Part shown: piece by piece, positions 12,601 through 25,321 of the stretch
Layout: the number at the start of each line of letters is the position of its first letter
How positions within the stretch are numbered: position 1 is the first letter of the stretch
NCBI RefSeq assembly: GCF_019097595.1
Contig: NC_080710.1
Location: forward strand, 13,159,280 to 13,223,279
DNA from: Hemibagrus wyckioides
Lineage: Eukaryota; Chordata; Actinopteri; Siluriformes; Bagridae
Direction: 5' to 3'
DNA length: 64,000 bases
Position numbers and translations under genes: made by a program
The notes under the pieces: generated by a model
Database searches by the model: none
What the model saw: the letters and a program-made list of their open reading frames with translations, nothing else
Told to the model about the DNA's origin: nothing

Positions 12601-15600
12601 TGGTTCTGATAGAAAGGTGTCAGAATACACAGTGCATGACGGGTCAGGGCTGTTTTGGCAGCAAAAGGGGGAACAGCACAACATTAGGCATGTTATGCTT
12701 GGTCGGTGTACTTCTCTAGCTTGTTGCCGATTATAAGAGTATTGAGTATTGGTATTAATGTATATTATTATTTAACTTTTATTTCATTATTTTAAATTCT
12801 TTTTTTATACATTTCATCTCCTTATACTTATTTGTGTACTGTTTATTTATGCCGTATACTTTTTCATTCTTACTTCACTGTACAACACTTTCAGCTAGCA
12901 CCTGTATATAAATATCAGTATAGTTAAAGTTTACTATATTATTATTATAATAAAGTAACAGTGACATATGAGCACAGCATGACTGGATGGACTGATCAGG
13001 ATGTAAAAACAGCGGCAGATGTCCTGGGGCACTTGAGGGTGATATGGGCTAGAAGTGTCCTTGATGACTTCATTAGAAAACAGGCTCTCCTGGACAGCAG
13101 CGTGGTCTTCGGGACCTGTGGCAGATTTGCCGTGTGGGAAGCAGGAAGGCATCCGACTGAGTGTTTATATCAGGGACACTCAGGACAAGCAGTGAAGCCT
13201 GGACAACGTCCAGTAAACATGATATGGACATGGCCAAGCCAGAAATACAACACAGAGTGTACAGAGTATAGAGATATGCACATTACCATTATGGGCTCCA
13301 AAGAAGATTAGAGTATGCTTGAAGCGCCAACCACAATGTAATGCAGTGTCTGCTAACAGAACTGAGGAGCGCAGCTAAAGGGGTGGATTATGACATGTTC
13401 TATAACAAGAACTACAAAAATAGCTCTTGGCTATAGGGTCTTGTTTTGCTTCATTAAGTATATACATGGCAATATATTATTCCTCGTCTGACTTGGATTA
13501 TTTGTCGTCTGACAACACACCATGCTGAAGAAAATGGTCTGGAGTTACACTGTTAAAAGTTTTATTACACCATAATCACTACTATTACTGCAACAGACCA
13601 AAGAAAATGAAACAGAATAGAATTAAATAAGGAAACCTTAAACTTTGTTGAACTTATTAACTTGCTGATCTCAGATCCTAATTTGACTCTACGTGAGTGT
13701 GTTATTAAATCAGTGACGTTTATAGATACAAAACTCAAACCGTAATAGCAGGAACTGGCATGATACAGGTGGCTATTTCTCATTTAGCAAACATTTTTAA
13801 AATTCGGAATATTTAAAATACGGTCATTAAAAAATGCTAAAATAGTAGTGCAGTGTATGCATGTGGATGGATAGATGCCTGTTTCCTGTGTGCTTGGGAG
13901 CTACCAATATTTCTGATTTAAAAATTCTTATATTTGAAATAATAAAAAACATTGCAGAGACATATACCATATGTCTATCATTATACATGTCATATAAACA
14001 TGCAGGGCCTAGGATAAATGGCAAACTTTGGTAAGAGCAACAAATAGTATCACATGTAGCGCATCTTAGACACACATAGTCTTTTATACTACATTACTCT
14101 GTGGCGCAAAGTGACAAAGTGAATTAAAAATATTGTCTGTTTTACAAATGTAATAAACACTGACAAACAGGGCAAACAGTCTGCCCTCTAAGGTAACAGA
14201 TAATCTACGATATAAACAAATACCTTTTCAATTTACAGCAGGAGAGTTGCCAGTAATTACTGTAATGAATAGTTTTCACAGTAAAGTTAATGATATTTGA
14301 CTGTGTTATTAAAATATATAGTGGCCTCAGTGGTATTACAGTAAGTTCCTCTGAGACAGTATAATCTGCCAGAGCTGTAAACATTTCCCCAGAATAACAC
14401 ACAGGCTGCTTTATCAAGCTGTAAAATACTGTTGCATTATATTCCTAATCTAAAAAACAAGTGTTTTAGCATCATTCTGACATTATGAAGATGCCGTTCA
14501 CACACAAATATTATTTTTAGCATTGAGACAACTGATATAGATCATTTTAATTTTTTTCATTTATTGAAATTAATTTTTAGAAGTATAGCGAAACAAATTT
14601 AAAATTTGATATGATACGATCCACTTTTGACTCCACAAAAAGAAGAGCTGCCTGAACATTTTTGCTGAAGAGCGCTAACTGATCAGTTTATTTCCTAATC
14701 CACCTGCACCTCTATTCATTCATGCAGTTATCTAATCAGCCAATCATGTGGCAGCAGTGTGATGCATAAAATCCTGCATACAGTGCAGCAGCTATCAACT
14801 ATCAAAATCAGTGATTTTGACTATGCCATGATGTCTCTAGAGTTTTCTCAGAGTGGTGCAATAAAGAAAAGTATCCAGTGAGCTGATGGAAACAGCTCAC
14901 TGGATATTTTTCTTTATTGCACCACTCTGAGAGAAGAGAGAAGTTCATGAGAAAAGACATTAGGCAATGGCCAGATTGGTTCGAGCAGACAAGGCTACAA
15001 TATTTCAAAAGACTTCACTTGGTCGGATGAGTCTCGATTTCTGAGATGATAGGGTCAGAATTTGGCACCAACAGCATGACTCCATGGATCCAACCTGCCT
15101 TGTGTCAACAGTGCAGGCTGGTGGAGCTGGTGTAATGGAGCAGGGAATGTTTTCTTGGCACACTTTGGGCTGTTAATACCAATCAATCATCACATAAAAG
15201 CCACAGACTTTTTGAGTATTGTTGATCATGTGCCTCACTTAATGGCCACAATTTACCATCATCTAATGTCTACTTCCAGCATGATAATGCACCATGTCAC
15301 AAAGTCTCTCAAACTGGTTTCAGAAAACATGACAATGAGCTCAGTGATCTTCAATCACCTTCCCAGTCACGAGATATGAATCCAGTAGAAAAGAAGATGC
15401 AGTAATGTCAGCAAGGACCATCCCAAAATGTGATGTGGAATCTACGCCACAAAAAATTTAGGCTGTTCTGAGAGCAAACAAAGGCTTTTCCCAGAATTAG
15501 TATAGTTTTTCTAATAAAGTGATCGGTGAGTCAATATAATAATAGTATAATTAAAGTAGGATAATTGAATCGTAATAATCACACAACGTTTGCGTGATCA

Positions 15601-18600
15601 GTTCAGATGCTCATCAGGAGATCATAAAACAAAAGCTAAAGAGTAGCATCGAATCTAACAAATTTGAACAAGATTTTATTGGTGTGTCTTGTAAGAGAAC
15701 ATGTCTGAGGCACAGGGCTTTTCCCATTCTGCTGTTAGCTAATCGTGCACATGCAGCGCTCTGTAGCCCTAGCTGTGTTTGTGTGTTTCAATGCTGTGTT
15801 CTCTACTGAAAACTGAAAGCTTTCATATCGCTGTGGTGATTTCTTTAGCCAGCTGAATACAGGAGAAAGTTTGCTACGCATGCATGTATGGTGTCCTTTT
15901 ATGTCTAGCTTTAGAGAGATACACAGAATAGTGATGTCAGTGCAGATGTGTGGTATTAGCATTGGTGATTCTACACACTATAACACTTTGGTCCACTGTT
16001 TGTTGGCCATCAAGTTCATAACTTACTAGGAAGCCAAAGAAATCCCAAACACCAGGACTTATAGATTTGGGCCTGACAGAAATATTGATTTTAATATTGA
16101 CAAGCTTTATATTAGCTTACTTCTTTAAATCCCAGCGGCAGCTCCTGATTCGAGGAAATTGCCTTTTTAGAGGAGGAAGTGTGGGCTTGATTAATTTTAC
16201 ATTCTGAATCTACCTCACGTAATATAAACAGTATTTTAGAACAGCTTACTGTATTGGTATTTGAATAGAATCGAGTGCTGATTTAGTAGCTTGTGTAGCA
16301 ATATCGCACTAACCATTATCCACGTTGATGAGTACTGTGAAGAGAAAAGCTTTTTCATTCAGAGTAGAATGGTGTTTCTAGTTCTATCTTTGTTTTTCGT
16401 GGGATGTAGTTGTCATGAAATGGTATGAGGTGACAAATTTCTAGACTGTTATGAGGGCCTCCACTGAGTTTCCTAAGTTGGTGTGTGTGCAAGGGTGTGG
16501 ATTTGAGTCATTTCAAAAGCTTATGTACTTGACAGAGAACATTGCTCAAACTCCGAGGCTGGGGGTGGGGTTTAATCTCACAAATTTTGCAGCCATTTCA
16601 CTTACAGTAGGATTTCCATATTGGAGGCTGGTAGTCCTCAGGATCTGTAAATAGAAAATAAAAGAGGTCAGTATGATGGCATGTCGAAATCTATATAAGT
16701 GGGTGATGAAATAGAGTTCCATCACCATGTTATTCCCATTTCATCATGTCACTGGCATATTTAGTGTCAGTGGAGAGATAGGGTTGTGCGCTTCAAGGTT
16801 ATTACGTTGTTTCATTAGTGTGAGTTACTCTGGGCTCCAGCAACCGTTAGCAGTCACGCACCTCCGCCGATCCCATCTCCGATCCCTCAGGGAGCAGGCA
16901 GTTTAATGCTGAATCTATTTAGTCCTCTTACGAAAGGAGAATCGATACACACACACATTCAGTCACCCACACACTCACACCAACACGAGCTAAACACGCT
17001 AAATGATGCATCACTTATCCGCACTAATACATATAATCCATAATGATGTCATGAATGCGCACGTGAAAGAGCGGTGCAAAGCAAATTAGCAGAGCGCCTG
17101 ACAGTGCAATATTAACCAAATCAATTCATACATAAGTAAAAGTTTTGTAATTGTCTGCCTATTAGAGCTCAAAAAATGGTTTCATATAGGACTCATATAG
17201 GAATTTGCAATAGAAAAGAGTTCTTAAATACAATTCAGCAGTATAAACTTACAACTAAATACAAAATATAGGTTTCAGGTTTCCCTGCACTCATTTCACC
17301 TAACCTTATCAAGCTGAGATGAAGGACTATGGCATGAATGTTCCCACTTTTGATAGGAACACCTTTACACCAACATATCCATGCAATTATGTAATCTGCC
17401 AATCATATGTCAAACATCATAATGGGGGAAAAATGAGATCTTGGTGATTTTGACTGTGGCATGATTGGTGGTGACAGACATGCTGGTTTGAGTTGCTATA
17501 ACTGCTGATCTTCTGGGACCTATACGCACAGTCTCTAGAGTTTACTGTGAATTGGTGAAATAAAGTAGAAACATCCAGTGAGTACAATTCTGTGAAGAGA
17601 AACTTCTTTTTCATGAGAGAGTATGGCTAGACTCTTCATTCAGGCCAAAAATAATCACTCTGTACAACTGTGGTGAAGAGAAAATCATCTCAGAATGCAC
17701 CTTCAGCCAAATGAGCTACAGTAGAGGGCCATGTCAGCTTCCACTTCTTTGAGCCATGAACAGAAAGCTGAGACTATAGAAGGCACAGGCTCACCAAAAC
17801 TGGACACAGATGATAAGGTCTGAAATTGATGCTCACAGCATGACTCCATGAACCAACCTTGTGTCTTGCGTCAACAGTACAGATTGGTGGAGGTGGTGTA
17901 ATGGTGTGGGGAATGGTTTCTTGGTACACTTTGGGCCAATAAACACCAATCATCTCAACATGGTTCAGAATCTCAAAGGAATATTTCCAACATCTCGTGG
18001 AATCCATGCCATGAAGGCTATTTTGAGAGCAAAGGGAGGTCTAACCTAGTTATAGTTTCCCTAATAAAGTGCCCAGTGAGTAAATATCAACGGAAATCTA
18101 ACCGATGTTTTTCATTGAGAGGAAAAATAACCTCATACATATTAAAGCAGCATTTCTAAACATTTCATGATAGTTAGGGAGCACAGTGGTGTAATTTTGC
18201 TTGATGTGTTTGTCTGGCTTTCCTCTAGGTTTACTGGTTTCATCTCACTTTTCAAAAATATGTAGGTAGGTGGATTTGATATTAATATTTTACTGTCTTG
18301 TAAACATATTGCACTGTGATCTAAACACACTGAAATGGGAACTCTTGCTATACACACAGAAATATAAAGATGATATAAAATAGCTGAACAAGCAAATAAC
18401 TGGGCAAAAACATTACATGAAATTACATGAAACCCTGTACTTCTTGTACACTGCTGCTTTTTAATTGATTCCTCTGCATGTTTGTGCGGATTCCAACGAA
18501 AACAAGATCAAGATTTTCCTTAACGCTAAATGAAAATACCCCAAATACTTGAATCTGCACCGACGGACAATTCTGGGCTCATTCATGAGCAGGGCTTATA

Positions 18601-21600
18601 ATTGCAGGTTTGCTTTCATATTCAAGAAATCCTGCTGATCAAATTCCAGACATGACTTTTTTGTGCATGCAGGTTTGCAAAATAGCTCTAAGTTCACTTG
18701 TTAGCATTTAATTAACTTCCTTTGGTATCAACACTCAAGCGGTGAAGGAGCAGGGCTTCTAGGGTGCATGGCATGTCATCATGCAGTAATACCTGCAAAT
18801 GAGGAGCTGTGCTTATATCAAATAAGCTCACCCTTGACTTGCCACAAGTGCCTGTTTTTGCCACAAGGATAAGCTATAATACTCCAGGCCTATGAAAGGC
18901 TGAGGTTATACATCAATGAAGCATTCTGTCTCCTTTGCTGACCATAACAACCTTTTCTGCACCATCATGGAACTTGCAACAGGAAGCAATGTGACTAGCA
19001 GAGAGCGACGTTTTCAAGTGGAAAAACCTTCAGCTCTATGGACTACTCCTGGGCTCAAAGGAAGCTGTCACACTTCACCAAATGTACCAAATTCCAACCA
19101 AAACATTTTTACATCACTGTTGTAAAACATATACACATGCTGTTATTTTAATGCCATTGCTGAGTCCAGGCCACACTGAACCTCCAACATAACTGACTTA
19201 CTGTACACTCGTTACTGAACTGTGCAAACTCCTTCCGCATATTATTAGATGTGATTATAAAACATATATAAGCCATTATCTTCTTGTTTGCCCCAGAAAA
19301 CGTTTGGCACGATTGGCTGTTCGATGCAAGTCCCACAGTGATTAATCTTGAGCGTGATTGTCTAAAGCTGGACTGGCAGAGAAATGAGTGTCATTAGACG
19401 AGTTAACCACAGTTGCGTTTGTTAGGTTTTGTTTAGTCTCGTAAGCTGGACCTCTAGAGAGTCTGGTGTGTTTTGTCAATAAATGTGGCCAAGAACCTAA
19501 TTCCACAGAAAGAGGCAATTTAACTGACATGGCAGATAACCAACCACAAATCTTTTCCCGCAGCCTGTCGGCAAACATTTACACGGAATTGAGTGCGCCA
19601 CACAAAACTCCCACAAATCTCTGTCCAAAGGGCTCACACACTTTCGTATACACGGAAGTGCAAGGAAAGTCGGTCAGCCTTTACATTTCTGTAGGCTGTG
19701 GCCAAAAACTGTTCACAGTGGGTGGATTGTCTGGGGCTGCGAGTACAGCAGGAACTTCGTTAGAATCGTTACGTGAAATAGGCTCCCGATGATCCTGTGC
19801 CTGTGCGCTGGTCTCTGTGGATTCATGTCTTATTTCAGGCTGGGTGTCTTACTCTCTGTCAGCACTTTCATGTTTCAGCCAGTCAGCACTTTTCCACTGC
19901 ATTGCCTACACAATCAAACACAGAGCACATATACAATTACCCCCCTCCCTCCCACACACACACACACACCAGAGACACTTAGAGTTTAACCAGAACCACA
20001 ATGTTTTATCCAAACCAACCAGCCACACACACACACACACACACTACACCACATGCCAACACTTTCAAGCATCAAACAGTTAATGAATGAAAAGTTTTTT
20101 CAGCCAGTTAGAGCTTTCTATCACGTTAATGATTAGCTGTTCCAACAGTTGGGTCATAGTGCATTCCTTACACGTGAAATATCTCCCCAAACACGTCACC
20201 TCCAGTCTAGGAGAGTGAGACAAATGCAGCCAATCTGACATGTCTTTAGAGGAACATACTAACCACATGGCTTCATCATGACAACCGTGCAAACACACAG
20301 GCTTAAAGCGTAGCTAGGATTTCAGTTTGAATCTTCTTGCTAAGCGAATGCTTTTAGCCAGTAAGGCGACTAGGGAAGACAAGTGCATTTATTGCCTAAT
20401 TAAGCATACAGATATATCCCCGGGTCAGCAATTATGTGCAATCACTGAAAAGCCCATGATGTTTGAGAGATTTTGCACTTTTACTTTTGCATAGTATTTC
20501 CATCGACAAGTACTGTACATCAGAACTCCACCAGACAACATACAAAAATATCACTTTTCTCTCGTTTGAAACAGCAAATCATGTTTACATCAAACAAAAC
20601 CGGTCTAGGGAATGTGTACAGTGTTAAATATAAGCAGCATATACCAGCTACTGCGTATAACATTGCCTTAAATAATACACATTTTCTATTCATTAAGTAA
20701 GAAATGAAACACAATCCTTGGCTACAGGAAAATAATCAATAACAGCGTGGTGTCATGAGGCTCAATGCTGATTATTTTCCCCTAATCGCTATTTTATTTC
20801 CATTCACTAAAAAAGATTTCTTATTTTATCCTGTATATAGTTGCATTTAATGTTGTCTCTTGTGCAAAGAACAAGTCAGTTACTCATGTTTAAACAGCTT
20901 ATAAACAGTCGCTCTGTCACCAGTCTGTGTTTTTCTCTGTCTTGAGGTTCATTTGAAATAATGCAACTTGTCACAGTACTAAACTGAAGACTTTCCTGGT
21001 TTGGAAAACTCAAGCGATTAACTTTTAACATACATCGACTGCTTTAGCCATAACAAAGTAGTAACATTAGAGGCTTGTTTCTAAATTAATCAATACATTT
21101 TATCACCACAATTAATCAACACAATTAATGATGTGTTGATAGTCCATGACCTAGTGAACCAGTATCGATGGATTCATTGATAGAGACCTCAAAGCACTTT
21201 TGTACGTCGCTCTGGATAAGTGCATCTGCCTAATGGTGTAAATGCAAACACATTCTGTCCAATCAGATCTGAGAATTCATCCATCCATTTTCTGTATTGT
21301 GCACAGGGTCACTGGGAGCTCATTCGCACACAACGGACAATTTAGAGACGCTAATCAGCCTACAGCACTTGTCTTGGGACTGGGAATGGAAACCGAAACA
21401 CCCAAAAGGAAACCCCTGAAGCACAGGGAGAGCACGCAAACTCTGTGCAGGAGAGAGGCAGGTATCAAACCCTCAACCCCAGAAGGTGAGCCAAACGTGC
21501 TAACCGCTGAGCCATTATGCTCGTTGGATAATAATATATTTCATATAAAAATAGATAAATAAAGGCAGGTGTACTAATTTTCATGAGGAATGTGGAAATC

Positions 21601-23366
21601 TGGAGGATACAGTATTTAAAGGTGCAATGTATTATACAGGCCTCTATATAACCCCAGTTCTGCATTACTCCATCAACCACTGTACAGACTCACTATTCAC
21701 TGGTATTAACAAATGATTGTTTTAGCTGTGGATTTCAACTCCACTAAAAAAAATGATTGCTCATAACAAGCAACTATAGTATAAGCCTAGCTATGCATTT
21801 AGCTTCTTATGAGGTAATATTACATTCCCTAAAGAGGTGTTATAAACAGTACTTTTAGCACCTATAATGGATATAAAAAGTTTACACACTCCTGATTAAA
21901 CAGATGATGATGTAAAAAAATGAAACAAGGATAAATCATATCAGAGCATTTCGACCTTTAATGAAAGCAATAAAACCTGTTCAATCCCAGTGTAATCCAA
22001 ACTAACACATTTCAAAGAAAAGATGAAGAATCAAAACTTATAGAATAATCTAATTGCATAAGTGTACACATCATCAGCAAACTACACAGGGCAGGGCTGA
22101 AGGTATCACAATCCACTGTTCATAAGGATTTCGAGAGCAGAAATATAGAGGCCATATCACAAGATGCAACCCTCTCATCATCAGTAAGAATCCGAAAAAG
22201 AAGATTAGACTTCACAAAGATATACAGAGATGAGCCACAAAGGTTGTGGAACTAAGATTATCCTCTACCAAAGTGATGGAAAGGCCAAAATGTGGTGAAA
22301 GAAAGTATGTGCGCATGATCCTAAACACACAATCTGATTGGTCAAGCACACTGGAGGTAGACTCATGGCTTGAGCTCAAATGGCTGCCTCTACATCATCA
22401 ATAAACAAGCCGTTATTGATGATGTAACTCATGATTATAGCTGCAGAATGAATTCAGCCATCTACAGAAACATTCTGTCTGCCAATTTACAGAGAAATGC
22501 ATCCAATCTAATTGGGAGAAACTTAATCATGCAGAAAAACAACGAGCCAAAACACGCTGCCAACACAACAAAGGACTTCATCAGTGGGAAAAAAAAGTAG
22601 ACTGGCCAAGTCAATCACCAGACCTTAATCCAACTGAGCATGTAGTTCCAATACTTTTGGTGGGGCCTGTGTTTACTTAACATCAGTGAACAATATTAAT
22701 TAGGGATGAAAAAATTAGACAGCATGTGCCAAAGTGTTTAATCTAACACATTACGAATATTGTTAGTGGTGAAGATAATTTGAAAGTGATTAAATACACT
22801 GTTGTGTTTATCCTCACCTGTGCCAGCCAGCGCTCGACACATTCAACAGCAGCATCAACAGAGGAAATTGACAGAAACGTTCTGTCTGCCAGTTTACAGA
22901 GAAACGCATCCAATCTAATTGGGAGGAAATTCACCATGCAGCGAGACAAAAACTCAGAACACGCTGCCAACACAGCAAAAGAATTCATCGGTGGGGGAAA
23001 AAAAAGCGAAAGGTTTTAGACTGGCCAAGTCAATCACCAGACTTTAATCCATGGGAGTATCCTGAGGATGAGACTGACAAACAAACAAAACAAAGGACAA
23101 CTAAAAGAAGCTGCGGTATAACCGGTACAAAAGCATCACAAAAGAAAAATGCAACAGTATGGTGACGTCAGTAGGTTGCTGGTTTGATGCACCGAACATT
23201 GTTAGTGTTATGGACCCCGAGGCGATCTGTTCCAATACTTTTGCTCACCACATGTGTTCGGTGTACAGCAAAATGAATAGAATTGCCTGTGCTGTTCCAA
23301 TACTTTTGAATGAGGTGGTGTTTCTAAGTCATGAAGTAAGGCAATGCCTTTAATCAAGAAACTTAT

Positions 23367-23426
<60 letters not shown>

Positions 23427-25282
23427 GTAGATAGATAGATAGATCTACCTCACCACTACCTCATTGCTTTAAAGTGACAACAGTTACAACATTCTTGCTA
23501 ATGCTAGTTAGTCTAGTTGAATCCTATGAGGTGTTGATCCTGTGGCAGGGCTTTGTGTATGTGAGTGGTAAAGGGTACAGGCGTAAAATCATTTAAATAT
23601 TAATGAACCCAACCTCCTTATGTATTAGAGACCTAATCCTGACTATGTTAGACTAATTTTGCCTTCTGTACCTTTACGTTATGGTGGTAATCACAGCAGT
23701 CGACTTTAAAGCTGTAGCACCGGTAGAGGCAGCTTTAGTAATTATTCCCTCTTTCACATATGGGGAACTGAGTATCTGAAAAATAACGTTTCCAGCTGAA
23801 CATCCTACGCACACCTTAGACTGATTGGCCTTCCATCATGTCTCTGAGGGAGGACACGTTTCAATTAGTTTTGAGGAATGCATTGTCTGTGGAGGCCAGA
23901 GGGCACGGCCGTGCTGTTCCATCCTTGACAAACTATCAGCATGAGTTATTTTACCGAGGACCATGCGGACAGCAGCATTCCTTTTGGTCAGCTGCCAGAT
24001 GCTTGCTATCCCTTACTATCCATTTTATTCCCAGAGGTTTGATTCTGAGATCGTACTGTGACTCTGCATGGACACATGGACCGTGATGGATTACGATGCA
24101 TCAGGGTCACACAGAGAGATGGAGAAAGCGAGAGAGCTGCTAATGCCTGTACATTTTAGTTATAAGGTCTGATCATTTAAATTCAAGTAAGGAGACATAG
24201 CTCTGAACTGTATAATAATGGTGTATTTTTGGGAATAAAGGATTTGCCTGAAGCACTGAAGATTTGCCTGAAGATGTCAGCCAGAAATGCTGTAATAAAA
24301 TGAATGGCAATGGAAAAAAAAACAAAAAAACATATGCAGTACAAAAGTCATGAAGATAACGCATATTGAAAAGTCCCTCTACCCTTCTGGGAAGAAAAAA
24401 AATAAATGAATGTCAGAGCGGTGTTTTCTCCAGTAGGAGAAAAAGCTATTAATTGTGCCGCACTCTGCGTGTCTGACAGTGTGGCTTTGCTTGAGCGCAG
24501 CACTGAGGAGTGTTTGTGATTAGGGAAAAAAACAGACAGCCACAGTAAAATCAGCTCCGGAGGAAGTCTTCCAAGGACAACATCCTCACATAGAGATGCT
24601 CTGCAACAAAGACAGGCAGCGTTAAAAGCAGCTATGTTTCACTTTTTCTCATAGCAGTTGCACGGGTATGTATTTACAGGATGGGTTTTAGAGCCCGTGA
24701 GAATCAGTATGCTTGTTTGATGGATGTTTAAAGGTTTCTTCGATTAGACTGCAGTACATTAGACACCGAAAGCTAGCAGAAGAAATGGTTCCACTGTTGA
24801 CTTTAAAAGTGATGGCTGATTTCGGCATATTAGCCATATATACACATGGCTAACACAGAAACTTGGGTCACTTTTTTCTCCCAGTGTCTATCACACTATA
24901 TTTGCACCTCAAACACATTCATATTCACACACATATAAACACACACACGTATGCACATGCATGCACACAAATGCGTGCACACACACACACACACACACAG
25001 ATGGGTGTCATCTGTTCTTGAGTGCTGCTGTAGGTTGCCTTTTCTTGTTGCTGACTTATCTATCACACACTGAGAACTCCTATACCACACACACACACAC
25101 ACACACACAAATACAGAAAACTTCCATGAATCCTAATTCATCCAAACAACCCTAACCAGAGCTGAATTTGGAAGACTGTCATAATTTAAAACCACCACAC
25201 ATATGTTGTAGACACTCCTCTCTCCCAAAACACACGCATATGCTATGCAGCCAGGACTCCCACACACATTCACACTCAGTCG

Positions 25283-25321
<39 letters not shown>

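Noticed and set aside
12961..13311. 116-codon plus-strand open frame next to the class A Tc1 copy
   Set aside because: No recognised domain, no splice context and no start-site features; it lies in repeat-rich intron of a minus-strand gene.
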